A stretch of 64,000 nt of DNA from Neospora caninum Liverpool (Eukaryota; Apicomplexa; Conoidasida; Eucoccidiorida; Sarcocystidae). Position numbers and translations under genes: made by a program. This document shows positions 13,719-26,574 of the stretch, one piece after another; the first letter of the stretch is position 1, and each line of letters opens with the position of its first letter. Location of the stretch: NCBI RefSeq assembly GCF_000208865.1, contig NC_018390.1, positions 3,800,270 through 3,864,269 of the forward strand. Reading direction: 5' to 3'. Below the pieces are notes generated by a model. The model did not search any database and was not told where the DNA came from. It saw only the letters and a list, made by a program, of their open reading frames with translations.

Positions 13719-13882
13719 TCATGCCATGTTACAAACTCGAGCCTACAACTGAATCTCGTATTACGATGTCCCAGCTAGCCAAAGACTGGAACCACCTGTA
13801 GCCACCTGAAGCCATCCCAGGTTCAATAGAGACCGGCACCCCATGCGTTCTTTAAAATGCTTGATGCTGGAGATCACCTCAC

Positions 13883-16870
13883 TTTCAACAAGAGGAGTCC
13901 TTCGATTTTCTTGTTATTGAAGTCCCAACAGTCGTAGTTCTTGTCCAGCACGTGCTCTATCAGGTGGTACACTTCAATGCTTTTCAACCAGTCGGTAAAG
14001 CTCCCGTCTTTGCTCAAAGCAAAATCCATCGGTGGATAGAAGCCTCGAGGGTCTCCCACTATGGGGACACTCCCTCCATACAACGTTGAGTCTTCAGCAT
14101 TGCCAGAGCTGGTAGGCGACACAGACGTGGCAAGCGCGGCATCCGATGCGTGGACGCCCGAAGAAGCGCCTCCCTCACGCTGCCCCGTCGGAGGTCCTGG
14201 CACTGCTGCGACCAAGCCGCCGGAGGACGACGTGACAGTGGAGTCGTAAACGAGGCCTGTGGCGTGACTGACAGGTGTAGCGAAGTCCACTACCCTGCAC
14301 ACATTTTCAGGAAGCACCGTTTTGCTCCAAAAGATGAAGGGATGCTGCCAGACATAGCGCGGGCCGGCAGACTTCCGGATGCAGCGACTGGAGGCACAGT
14401 GTCGATTCTGTTGCCGCGGAGTTGAAGACATTACAACACGAAGATACGCAAACGGAAAGCAGTCCAGGAACTGGTGAAGAGCTGAATCCGTGCCCCTGGT
14501 TATTGTAGGCAGAAGGCAGTGCTGCTGATACTTTGGACTAAACCAGTATACGTGTGCGAGAGAAAAAGAGGCCAGTGTACTCTTTGGTCACCGCCAAAGT
14601 TGCGGAATGTGTAAGTGCCTGCGACGGCGCATTTCATCGTCAGTCACATCATGTATATCGCTGCACACGGCTTCGTATGATCGAGTACGGCTAGCTGGCT
14701 GCTTGCCGTCAATACAGTACTTTCTTCAACTTCCCTTCATCATGATGATGGTATCTACGAAATAGGTAAAGCTAGTCGTTGTATAAACAACACTGGTGTT
14801 TCTGGAACTGCAACCCGCTGGTTTGGTTCCTTTCTCGAGGTCAGGGAAGTCGACTATCCTCCTCTTGGGCTGTTGCTGGCTGGCCATATGTAGTACATCA
14901 GGGGGGGTGATGACTTGAGAGCGTACGTATAGTTGGTCGCAGCCTCGAAATCGATCCCAATCTGCCGTAGCTTGACGATCAGTTCTCTGATTTACACATC
15001 GCCGGATCAAAAGTGTCTTCCTGCAAATACCAGTGCTCCCTGACGGCACGCGGTCCCAAACGGCAGGACACGCTTTTAGTGGATGTGAAAGGAGGGCGAC
15101 CGTCATCGGATATGGCATTCTAGAACATGCTCGGCGTTGGGTTCGTCGCGCCAGTTGTTAGCAGTGCGTGTGTTGCGGATTGGGTTTTTTTCCAGTTTGA
15201 ATGAGTTGATCGTGACTGCAAGATGCGCAGCGTGTGAGTCCAGAGCCTCAGCGGTAGTCGTAGACGCGAGGAACATGCGGATTTCTGGGCTGTGAACCAC
15301 GCGTCTCCTACGCTTCTGAAGACGGCGACGTTACACATCTGGTGCGGAAGGCAAAATGTGAAGTACCGTGTCGAACCAAAGGGAAACGATTTGGTTTCCG
15401 TCCTTACGAACCGTAGACTGTCTGCAGCTTTCGTGTTGGGAAAGTCCAGGCAATGATGGTTTTTCGGCAACCCTGCCGCACTCTCGTTCGACACAACCGA
15501 ACTTTGTGCCCTCTTTCCTGCAGTGCGATCAGTGCAGCACCAAAGTGACAAAACTATGTGAACCGGAGGAGGTTGGCCAAGGAGCATGTTGACCCTTGTT
15601 CCTGCTGGTCTGCTCCAGAACAACTCGGCAAATATTTCTGCAGGCACGTCTTTGTGTACCACTGATTCCCTGACAAACGAATGCCATGGCCATGCCATTA
15701 CTATGGTGCACTGGATATATGGGCATTGTATGAGTAGCAGTTCTTCCTCGATGCCAATATGGGATAACTAAGAGAACAACCTGTTGACAGACAGATGAAA
15801 CCCTTTTGTAGGTAGGTAGGTAGGTAGGTGTCTACGTAGGCTAGCATACGTTCCAGTTAAAACTTTTCTTTGACTCTGAAGCCAGGTACTTTGTTCCCGC
15901 TCGGCCCATTCTCTCAGTCCCCAAAGTGCCCAGCCACGGCAGAGCTTCATGGCCAAAGATGCGACCTCAACGTACAACTGATTTTCTATGACGGGGATCC
16001 CTAGGGGGGGCCTGTTTTGGTGTTCCGACGTCCTACTACTTTAGCGGCCATCACAATGACAGGAAAACTGAGTAGGCGGCCAGCTCGTCAGTGTGCAGGC
16101 CAGAGAAGGAAACCAGGTGCCCGAACGCTGCTACCCAAGACCACTCTCTACATGAGTACAGCCGAAATCCATTGCTCAGATGTTCGTACATTACCAGCGT
16201 AGTGGAAGTGATAACCTTGAGATGGGATCTTTCATAAGCCGCTCTTGTGACTCCCATGAACGGAGTCACGAAATAGATTATCTGCGCTCCCCGTAGCTTC
16301 GCTAATGGATGGCCAGATAATACTGTGCATCCATATAACCTGACCCGTCTCTTACCGGCCGCCGCCAAGTGTTCCTGCCGTTTCTGTTCGCAGAGCCGGC
16401 GAGCGAAAGCGCTGTGGTGGTGGCGGAGCTCCTTTACGTCATCAACCGAGAGGCAGTCCATTTCCTGCATGCGTTTCACAGGTACAGAGCTTCAGCAGAT
16501 TGTCCACTAGAGCGGATTGGTGAGTAGCCACATCCGCCAGTTAGGCGTGCCTGCGTCAGGCACGATGCCTCTTGACAGTCTCGCGGTTTGCGGAGCGCCC
16601 CCCAGGCTGTGTCGTTTCACGCACGCACTGAAACACCCGGGTACAATCGCTCGATCATCAATGCCCACAAGTATGCCAATAGAGAAGAAGTTGCCGAAAT
16701 TTATTGACCTGGGGTTCCCTGGGAACGGACATGCTTACTCCCTGGACAGCCCGATGACGACTCTTCAGTTGCAAGATAGCAAGCTCGATACCCCGATCGA
16801 AAACGGGGTTAAGTTCACGAGGCCCCGGACTGGCTTCTTTCTTGCGAGCGTCTCGATGGTGCGAGGGGGA
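13883..16870 (-). CDS. Exon-like segments of an unidentified gene (partial)
   Basis: Several minus-strand stretches look coding but I do not recognise the protein. The best pair is about 16870-16739 followed by 16464-16356. The first ends at a GTAAGC donor and the second is bounded by a CAG acceptor and a GTAAGA donor. They join in phase and encode a charged helical stretch containing VDDVKELRHHHSAFARRLCE. Around 15955-15800 another helical stretch rich in Trp/Arg/Glu is open. From about 14380 to 13883 an exon-like frame ends at a GTGAGG donor and contains the segment FTDWLKSIEVYHLIEHVLDK. I could not connect all pieces with consistent phases, and no start or stop codon is fixed. They could be further exons of the unidentified gene to the right or a separate gene. 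Confidence 0.3.
15809..15829. repeat. TAGG tetranucleotide repeat
   Basis: About five tandem copies of TAGG in a region without a confident exon. Confidence 0.85.
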
Positions 16871-16961
16871 CGAGCGAACTGACCATCCTGCAACCGCAGC
16901 AGCCCATGCCCGGTGGCAGAGCTGAGGGACGAAACAGAGACAACGAGAGAATACCCGCCCG

Positions 16962-16973
16962 CCCCCCCCCCCC
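16962..16973. repeat. C12 homopolymer
   Basis: A run of 12 C on the plus strand between exon-like segments of the unidentified minus-strand gene(s). Confidence 0.9.
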
Positions 16974-17858
16974 GCCAACCAGCTCTACCACTTCAGCTGT
17001 ATGGTGCCAGGGAGCCGTTCCACCTGATTCTGAAGCTTCAAAGAATCGCTCGTGGAGCCTAGCTATCGGAGGCTGCATGAAGCCTACCAGCAAAAGCGCG
17101 GCGAGGTACGAGAAGTACTGAATTCTGGAGGCGGTGACTCCTGTGACGCAACGGTGTTTGGCCTTGCGAAGACTCAGTGTGCGGACAGAGTTTAACGCTT
17201 TCGTTAATGAAACTTCTTGGCCTTCTGCTAAAGTGGTACTACATGGCTACTGTAAAGGCGAAGTTTGCAGGCGTACGTGCTGCACCAGTAGCCTCCATCT
17301 GGCTAGTATTCAGCTACGGAACAGGCGCGACCAAACAATCGTTGCGCTAGGAAGACTGTGCCCGCTTTCCTAGGCCTGACAAAAAGAGAAATGGGGACCT
17401 GAGGCAATTGACCATCCATGAATGAAAGGCAGCGATACCTATGCTAGGGAACCCCACTCCCCTTTTCGAAATAGACTTGCGTGTGCGGGGGGGAGAGGCG
17501 GAGTCTTCCATGTTCCGTGGAGGGTTCGGCGAAGGAGGAGCTTTGACAGAACTGCTTGAAGCTTGTTTTGTGGAAAACGGATTCGGGTCCTCTACTTCGC
17601 CTGCCGCTTCTCCACTGACGCTCAAACCATCTAGGGGTACACGGAAACAGGAATGCTAAGCTGTCACAGTCGCGCACACCCGCGAGGACCGTGGCGCCCC
17701 TGGACGTGGAAAGATTGTCACTGTGATCTCTGGTGTATCTAGTGAAGAGAAGAATTAGCTGCTGCTATTCCAAATGAAGCAAAGCTACCAGAAATGTGCG
17801 TGGGTCAAAAGCGGACACGCCTACTGAGCAGGATGAGGCAAAGGAGACACGGTAGCTG

Positions 17859-20800
17859 CTACCCCACAGAAATGTGACGACCGCAGAACGCTGAATCGTT
17901 TCCCAGTAGATCATGTCGTGCGCTTCGCAAATACCCACTCCAAAAAGCTTGTTGCCGAGGATGACCGCCTCTTTTGAGAAACAAGTGTTTTGCGTCATTA
18001 CTGCCGTCAAGCAGCATCCGTTGCTGAACCCGAATATCAGCTTTCAGATCCTGATCTGGGCCGCGCAAAAATACGGATGAAGGCGCTTCTGCTGCCGTGG
18101 CTGCCGTAGGGTCCGACAGAAAAGCTAACGGTAGAGCTGCATGAAGAACATCTGTAAGATTTGGGCTCGCAGCGCTCAACTATGAACATGTTCTTGGGTG
18201 GAAGAGGAACAATGAATAGTAATTCGTATTGTTCTTTCCAGGAAGAAAACCACGAACTGGTTGACATAATCTGTGCATGATGAGGGTGCGTTTACCTTCA
18301 GAAGATTCGTCGACGGACGGCCCGTTGTTCTTGGGGCCTCTCTTTCTGTCAGCCTCGTAAGAACTGTCTCCGTCACCTATATCCGGAGCAGCGACCCTTC
18401 CTGAGCGATCACCACTTTCGTTGCGGAGCCGGTCTCCTTCGAGTTTGCCCGATCGCGGATCAAGCTCCTCTGAGGCGGCAAGCGCCTCCAAATGCTTCTT
18501 GACATTTGCTAGAAGGACATGCTCGGCAGGAAGACAGGACTTGCCAACAAGGCTGGCGGCAACGAATGCCGTTGTTGACAGGGAGACGGCCTTCGGGTTC
18601 TGACAGGAGACACAATTTGCGTTAATTGACTTGTGGTCATATGCGTGTTGCGCTATCGTCAACGAAAGTGAAATCTTTGGTCCCTCTTTTCCACCCGTGC
18701 GAAGTTGCGACTGCTCGACATTGCCAGTGTCGCTCGTCTTCCGCTGTTGTTCGGCGGCGCGTCTCGCCGTCACCTGGCACTGGTTTGTGGCAGACCCGGG
18801 AGGAAACGTAGAGCGGTATGTGCTCATGGACATTTTTCTTTATAAGTACGCGCTTATTCATTGCGTTCTGCGCTAAACGCCTGCAGTTAGACGGATATAG
18901 TGGAGAACATGTTACTACATTGCCTGCAAAGAGTAACAAGATGCCTGGCATTGCGGCGTCCAGGTGAAAGTCACCACCGTCTCCCCCTACGTTAGGTCAC
19001 TGACCGTCTATTTACCTTCGTGTAACAAATGTGCCTCAATTCTATCCGTACGGCGTACCTCTATTTGCCGAAGGGCCAAGCCGATTTGCTGGAAAGTAGC
19101 GACGACAGCGGCAGCCTTGCACAGTAAAGGTAGAACCCGAACAAAACAAGACACGCAGAGCCCACGGGACCATGAGCCTTGTGTTTCGACGGAAGCTGGG
19201 CGTCCTAACAGCTCAGCCGGTCCTACGTAATCTCGCTTATTTTCGCGCGCTGTCGGTTCTGCGCTTTTTTTGACAGGTTCTCTTTCGCAAGCATCCAGAC
19301 AGATGGGGTCAATCCCTCGCATCAGACGCAATGGCGGCTTGGGGAAGCGCCACCACTTGGCACTGCCTACGGCCGAAACTGTTCTAGGTATGACCTGCAT
19401 CCCAGCACCTGTCAGCGAAAGCAGAGGTTCACTAATACCCACCTAAACATCGTGTGTCTGTCCATGTAAGTTTTTTCCCTGTTGCGCAAATGAATGCCTC
19501 TCACCCACTCCTGGAAGAAGACCCGACTAAGGAACTGTCGCAGTGTGCACCGTATGTAAAATGCTGCTTCTGGAAGGTCGGCGGCCTCACCTGCGCAGAC
19601 AAAAACAACTCAGCCTCCTTTTGTGGATCAACAAGACGACTGTGCCCCAAACTACAAACCATCTATTTCAGTTCGGGAGGTGCACTGGAAGCGCGGGAGG
19701 TTTCTGCGATGAAACATGCGTAGACGGAGCGCTACGCGCGGCAGTGTAGGCCACTCCATAAACACGAGTGACCCGTGCGAATGTGCATTCCTATAGATGC
19801 ACATCTACGTCTGCATACTATGTACTTGCCTCATGAACGGTGTATCAGACTCCCATAGGCTTTCGTAGTACATATAACTGTGTCACATGCTCATGTCTCA
19901 TTACAGAGACCCGGTCCCTCGATTGAGGGCAATCGAGGCCTGTGGAGCAGAAATCAGTCGTGCACGCTTCGGTAGGCCGCCAGTGCCTTTCTTGACTTAA
20001 GAAACGAGGACCACCTGGAAGCAATGCGTGTTACATCATGCCAAATCATTTCTTTCTCCTCACAGCGCCTTTTCATCTTCTCAGCTGCCTCATAAAGAAT
20101 CCAACGCTGGGGCCGTACGCTCGCTTTCACAAACGACAATGCTGCTACAGCATGATGCAGCGCTTCCTGGGGCCTGTATTTGGATGACATCCAAGGCAAC
20201 CGGAAATGCTCACCACGTGCTTGAACGGCTGAGCGGACATTTTGAATGCCTCGACCAGTGCCCATGGCGCCTGTGTGGAACGTAGTTTCCAATCGACCGT
20301 GCAATGATTCCTGTTCGTCGGCCTACCCGTTAACATTTTTGCTAACCTTCCAGGTAATCATTATCTATTGTGAAAGTGGTTCTTGATGCCTACCTGAGGC
20401 TGCGGACTTGCGTAGTGAGCACAGACAGTGCGGTGGAATGGAAGTCATACTCGGATGAAGCAACCACAGTATCACCTGCGTCGTTATTGTATACATTTTA
20501 ACAAGAGCCCGGACCTCTTCACCAGCAATGAGTGCGGTTTGCCTCTTGCAGCCAAGATTTTGAGCACGTGCCTCTTTCTGTGCAGCAGATAACGGAACCT
20601 TCTCTTAAATCACACCCTGGCGCCGTGACGCCATTACGCCCGCTGAGGCCGGCAGTCCCTACGTCAGCTCAGGTTGTGCGTCCACTGTCTCTTAAAACAC
20701 GTAACTCACCTGCTTAAGGAGCAAAAAGTAGACGCGAGATTGAGCCTTGTTTGAGCGAGAAGCGTGCAGACACCTGTCCAGGAATCTTTCACCGCGGTGT

Positions 20801-23138
20801 CTGGCTCGGTTAGTTCCGTTTTGATCACGTCTGCGATACCTTCTTCTAGCAACGACTTTTCTGGACAAGACATCAGAATTTGCTCTTGCTGTGAAATCAG
20901 AGCGGAACTGTATTGCAGTAGGCGAAAATATGACACATTGGGCAGAACTGAGTTGCAACGAAGCCCACTCACGACGCTAATAATGCAGGTGCAATTTTGA
21001 ATTTCGACGGGAACCTATAACTAAGAGGATTTGACAATCATTCACAGTTCAGACATCACCAGTAATCTTCTCCCTGGAGGGGCAGTTGTGAGCTTCGTCG
21101 TTCATTACCGGGCTAATAATATGTTGTATAAGTTGACACCGGATCGCAAAACAATCCATCGGTTATGTTCCGCATGTCGCTAGAGGTAAAGTTATCCATC
21201 ATACACGATGCTGTGTAGCCCATGTGCTTATGATGCTGTGGTGCCTTCACGTTACAGCAGCTTTAACCATTAACACATGTCAAGAGAGACGATGCGTAGT
21301 TTCCATTTTCCTGGAGATGGACTGCAAGCACTGTGTGCAAATAAGGTGACTGAGAGTCCACTGACGCTTCGTGTTTTCTTAACGAGCGCGACAAGTGCCT
21401 CGAGGCGATTCCTGCCCGACACTGCGCACAGGTGCTCAATCACACCTGAGCGTTCTTCGGTGGCGCCTAGAATCGATGCAACGGCATCAAACGGCACTGC
21501 AGACGGCTCCTGCAATCTCTCCGGTGTTAGCGTCCCGTCGTCCTCGCCTTCCGTTTCCCTGTCTCATACCAAATACACCACATGCCCGATGAGTGCACAT
21601 GCATGTGCCAACTAGTGGTCCCGTAAAACCAGTCAGCCGGAAAGAACGCTAACAGGGAAAGAAGGTATTCTCCGTGCCTTCGGCGAAATCAATCAAGACT
21701 CGTTTTAAGATGGATCGTTTTCTTCCTTAAAACAAGAGTCACAACGCTACGCGAAGTATAGTTGAAAGAAGTCTTTCGTAGATTCATGTGGGTACTTCAC
21801 TAGAGGTATATCTTGTCTGACTCCGAAAGAACCAAAAAATGCGCAGCTATCCTTTCCAAAAGCTTGCTGCCCAGCCGAATGAGCTATGACAGATAGAAGT
21901 GATTAAAGAAGCTTTACTGTTTTTCCTGAGGACACCAGTCTTGAATGGAATGAGGGGCTGACCGGAGCACTTCGGCTAATGCCCGCAACTCGTCCCTGTC
22001 ATCCGGTTCTCCTGGAAAAGGCCTTCTGGCGCAAGAGGTCAGGATCAAGTTCTCGAGTGTTGTTGCCTCGTAAAGATATCTCACAGTTGCGTGCTCCTGA
22101 TGTTGCCTGCTGAATGTAGAAGTGGTGCACAGTTTTGTGAAGTCAAGTGGCAGAGTCCGCTTTCCGCCAGGGCAATACACCAACTTCAACACCGAACGCA
22201 GCCAAGCAAGTGCACAAAACATTTCTACGAGCGATCCTGTGAGGCACTGGCTACTAGGTGTTCAGTCCGAAATACTGGCGTACCGCGGACCGATGCAAAC
22301 ATGCGTTCGAAGCGAAGGACTCGGGCTACCATACTTGTCCACACCGCTTGCCCGGCATCGCAACCTTAAGGCCTAGACGGCTAGCATACCGGACACCGTT
22401 TTCCAGCGAAATTGAAGGGTAGCGTCGAAACTGAACGAATGTGTCAGCCGCTCCCTCGTGTGTCTCCTGAAGAGCTGCGAGGGTACCTGGACCCTCGGAT
22501 GCTGACCCTATTTCAACAAGCTGTTGTAGACTGACCGCTTGTGAAGGTACGCATGGGCGTTCAGGACTGCTATTTTGCACCTGAGGAAGGCCACTGCCCC
22601 AGTTGCTGCATTGTCTTGTTTCCAGTACAGCAATGACGTCTCCGCCTGTCTCAAAGCGGTTCCAGCTTCCTCATACTCTTGGTCCTGCGCAACGCAGTCA
22701 GAGAGTTATCACAGTCCCCATAATCCTTCGTGAGCGCCATGCATCCGCAGTGAAGAGCAGCTGGATGGGTCTACATGTGAGATCGTGAGAGTGATCATTC
22801 CAATACAAATAGAATCTGACTTGACTGAGGGAAGCAAGCACATCCACGATGGGCTGCCGATTCGGATATTGCCGCCACTTCTGATGTTCATGCCCATATA
22901 CCGGAATAGGTCATCAGCACTTCATCCAAAACTGTGGATTCGTCTGCCATACCGGGGTACATCATACCTGAATATGCTGAATGGCTGTTTGGGTGTTTGC
23001 AGTGCATGCCACGTAATATTGCAGTTCACATTCTTGTATGTCTGCACGCTCGTTGTCGGGTTGGGCCGGTATTCCGACGAGTTCGAGCTGGCACATAAAG
23101 AAGTAACATTTTATCAGAAGACACAGAACACGTTCCAT
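17859..23138 (-). CDS. Unidentified multi-exon gene, helical TPR-like protein (partial model)
   Basis: I do not recognise this protein. Proposed exons in reading order: 22684-22536, 22109 to about 21935, 21509-21366, 20888-20710, 20173-20035, 19115-19059, 18599-18296, and 18151 down to a stop at 17859. A possible first exon starts at the ATG 23138-23136. Phases agree across six consecutive junctions from 21509 leftward and at 22536/22109, which is hard to get by chance; the junction 21935/21509 is unresolved. The product is alternating helices rich in Ala, Leu and Glu with TPR-like spacing, for example YEEAGTALRQAETSLLYW and LAQTRLNLASTFCSLSR. Exon 18599-18296 ends in a charged, probably disordered tract. 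The last exon may instead splice near 18090 to about 17998 and stop at 17765, because an adjacent frame there also looks coding. Two donors are GTCAGT rather than the consensus. Function is unknown; a scaffold role would be guesswork. Confidence 0.4.
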
Positions 23139-25272
23139 TGCAGCCAGCGCAGCCAATGGTCAAGCGGTCCGGCTCGTCCCTATCTAGCGAAAAAAGAAAC
23201 CTATGTAACCGTTATAGCACCACCTCTGGTACTGATTTTCTCAACCGTGCAGGCGCTTCCTCGCTAGATAAATGGGAGAGCAGCTCTCCTACGGATGTCC
23301 CTTTCAAAGTCAGGAGGGGGGGGGGGGTGGACATCAGGCAACCGCAGGTACATACGTAAGTGCTCGACAAGCAGGTGAATAAATTGCCAGTGTCAAATGC
23401 TCGGTGACGCAGGGAAGAAGGTACTGGCTCTGTTGATAGGCAGGGTCACTAGTGGCCCCAGTTACCCAATGAATAGAGCGTAGGAGTCCTTGCATAGAGG
23501 TACATGCAATTTAAAAACACAAGATTCGGCAGCTAACACGTGCGGTAAAGCCTTTCAGGCTGGATGTCCGACTTGTTCTCGCGAAGATTCAATATCCTTG
23601 AGCACAAGTTGTATATCTGCCTGGAGTCGGGGAGCCGCGGGTTCCAACCAGGCGGCCATGCCGCAGCCTTCTTCGTATACGTCTTCTGCCATTTCGTTGA
23701 TTTTAGCTTTGTGGATAATCGCTGCGTCTAATCAGCCCCGTTGGCAACTAAGAGCGATTCTTGTTATGAACTACGAGATTCATGGAGAGTGTGAAGACAG
23801 GGCTGCTGCTTCCGCTCTAGTGCCGACGCGCAGAATACATGAGGATGGCAAGGCGCTGCACCACAATTACATTTTGATGTCTACAACACATCGCTTCTGT
23901 TTTTCTTCATGTTTTCCCCTGTGACCGTTGCGCCACCAGAGAGAAATATGTGCAGGGCTGACTCGGTTAAACCCGCTTCTCCCCACTTGGGCGAGCGGCC
24001 CAACCTCGTCGCCGCCGTTACAGGGAGCAAATGACCTTTGCAAGAATTGGAAGACGTGAGGCAAGATGTCCGGCGACAGACAAAGGACAGAGGCGCCTTG
24101 TAGCTCCAGAGATTCTAGGGAGACAGATTTTCTGCTCTGTGATCCTTGGTATGCCACGTTCTTGCTCATAACAGGTGACGCGCGACGCCCGCAAGGGGGC
24201 CCCACATGGGTTGTCCCACAACGGGGTACCGAGGCCCCGACGGGAGCGACATGACCTTGTCGAGGAATGACGCGGATGTGAGACCCGATGGTGTGGTTAG
24301 AATAGGACAGGCACGATGCGCAGCTAATGGGAATGTCGACGAAAGGTTACACAAGTGTGTTGTCACCTGCTAAGGCGCTCAGCGGATTCGATACGGTTGT
24401 ATTCTTCCACAAGGCGTTTACCGAAGTTTTAAAAGGGAACCTGCTTATACAGGAATACGGTGCTGTGCCTGCATTACTGGGGTCCAGCTGGGACCGTGAA
24501 GCAAAACAGGCAATGCGTTCGGTCTCGATACCTGCTGGACGTCCCCAGGTAGAGCAGTGAGATTCACCATATGAAACACGGATGGTGGAGAGGCGGTGCG
24601 TCTCATGTCCTGGTAATCTGGCCTTTATTCTGTTGTGTTGCAAGTGCAGGAAACCCTACCCAACTGTTCGTGTTGGCACAACCATTGAGAGCAGCACAGA
24701 GAAAAATGTTATTTTCTCTGAAGAACAACTCACAAATAAGAGGCGTCACATACCATCAACACTACGCAATTTACCACCGAGGGCCAGACAGCAGGATCAA
24801 CGCGATTGGAGGAACCCGCGAATAGTGGTTGTACCATAATCTGCTAGCGGGGACCCGACAGACTAAAGACTTGTAAATGGCTCCATGTCGCGCATTTATC
24901 ACGAAAGTACATTCTAGTGATGTGGGAAGATTGTTACGTGGACCCAGAGGATTATTCAAGTTGACTGGCGGGCCATACTCACCAGTGTCGGAATATTTTG
25001 CTGTACCATGTGGGAGGTGGTTCTCTGAAATCGTGGCAGAAATCTGCCGAAGGCAAAAAATGCCAGGTCTTATACTGGTGGTCATTCATTGAGTCAATCT
25101 CTTGGGAACATCTGTGTATGTTCACATCGTAGTACTGTAGCTGTTTAACTGGAAATAAAACCATCCCTCTACATTCTGTAGGGACTCAACATCGCGTGGG
25201 TGAGACCGTGTGGCTGTTGTCCCACTAGGCAAGGCCGGTCATCCTCTGTACGTTGTGGCGATGCTGACACAA
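23139..25272. other. No resolved gene; competing open frames on both strands
   Basis: Candidate coding stretches exist on each strand and I cannot choose between them. On the minus strand, about 23730-23560 reads as a helical acidic segment (KINEMAEDVYEEG) ending in a stop, and about 24320-23870 is open. On the plus strand, about 24370-24549 is open and ends at a possible GTAGAG donor, 24650-24740 is open, and 24877-25092 is open to a stop. No set of these joins in phase. A G12 run lies at 23316-23327. The stretch may hold UTRs of the neighbours or a further small gene. Confidence 0.35.
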
Positions 25273-26574
25273 CTACTGCATGTCCGTCCACTTTTGATGC
25301 TCATGCAGGAAACATGATGTTGGTGGCCCCTCGTTGCGATGATTCCGAGGCGTATCATCCCCCTGCTGCGACTTATAGGGAAAGTCGTCGGTTTGCCAGC
25401 AGTACACGTGCGAGGCTGGCGTTCTTGTCACTCGTACTGCTGCTGTTAAAAGATTCAGATTTGTTTGCAAAGTACGAAAGAGATGTGTATATCGCTTGTA
25501 AGAGGCAGTCCCCCGCGTAGTTGACCTAGAGCACAATTGACAGCTTCTCTTGCTGTGCCAGCGGGAAGGGGCTAGTTATCGAGCGTACATTCAAAAAACA
25601 GTGGCTTAGTGGCCTCCTCAGCATTTGAAGGTTAAAATCGACAGATTACCTTGGTAAAAGACAAGCAGAAGAGCTTCCTCCTGCACATAAGCCAACAAAC
25701 GGACTTTCAAAAGGCGGGATTACTCTACAAAAGTCTGCAATGTGTTCTCCGCCCCAACAAATGGCAGACGGCAGCAGATGGCTCGCCTGGGTCAGTTCGA
25801 ACATGACACGATGCCCGCGTATGCACGATTTCTGTCAGCTGCTCCTTCGACGAACGCTGCTCAGTTTTTCAGAAGCGCCAATTTTACCTGTACTCATAGC
25901 TCACCTGGGCTGTAACGTCGAAGGAGAATCCTTCGCCCACCACGCAGTGCCACGGTGCCCCGTATTGGCGGTCAAGTGTGTCCTTGATAAGTTTCGTTGC
26001 CAGCTGAATTTCGGGAGGCAAAAAACCAGAAGTCTGCGCATGCTTGTCTCATTAGTTGGCGGCCTCCGTGACTTCACTTCGGGGTCTTCATTTCCAGGTA
26101 CCTACCGACGCGCGGTCCGGTACTTAGAGCCTTGTGTGGGGGTTGTAATCAGATACATGCGAGGGGCGTCTTCTCGAGTAGATAGTACAAGTGGCACTTC
26201 TATCGTTAAGTGCAAAAACGTTGTTCTGGGTTGCCACTCCGGTCTCGTTTGTATGCGGTAGTTCTACTTGGCTGTCCATCCGAGTTGCAGTGCATACTCA
26301 CCTCAAAGTTGGGACCCTTGCTGTCCGTGTGTTTGTCAATAGCGCCGATAATGATGTCGACAACCTCTGCTTGCATGTCCGTGTTCATCATAGAATGCTG
26401 TTCGCAGGAGACATAGGCATTTTATTCTGATGATGCATGTCCCACGAAAAGCGGCCTACCGCTAGCGACCAGACAGGAATCGTGGGATTTCTCGGGAAGG
26501 ATTCTGCCTCTTACTTTCACCAACGGTCTTTGCATGACCTGCTTGAGGTCCTTGTTCAACCCTTTCTCTCCCAT
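25273..26574 (-). CDS. DNAL4: Axonemal dynein light chain 4 (DNAL4/LC8-like)
   Basis: Proposed exons are 26574-26515, 26397-26302, 26003-25905, 25680-25650 and 25442-25273, summing to 456 bases (151 aa) with matching phases. The core follows the DNAL4 branch of the LC8 superfamily: PLVKHSMM near residue 17, then a two-helix region (EVVDIIIGAIDKH, LATKLIKDTLDRQYG) and the diagnostic strand motif WHCVVGEGFSFDVT, and a further strand EEALLLVFYQ. Family members are about 105 residues and dimerise as part of the dynein motor base in axonemes; in coccidians flagella are built only in microgametes. Start 26574 fits the family's N-terminal length (MGEKGLNKD). The first four exons are well supported. 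The fifth is doubtful: it supplies AVRVTRT where the family has a strand ending in Trp-Lys-Cys, and it adds about 45 unmatched residues. A different last exon or genuine divergence are both possible. Confidence 0.75.

Noticed and set aside
23139..23600. Joining the helical segment at 23730-23560 to the unidentified TPR-like gene
   Set aside because: The segment runs into an in-frame stop, and its only donor candidate (GTCGGA) is poor. It is kept as an unresolved open frame.
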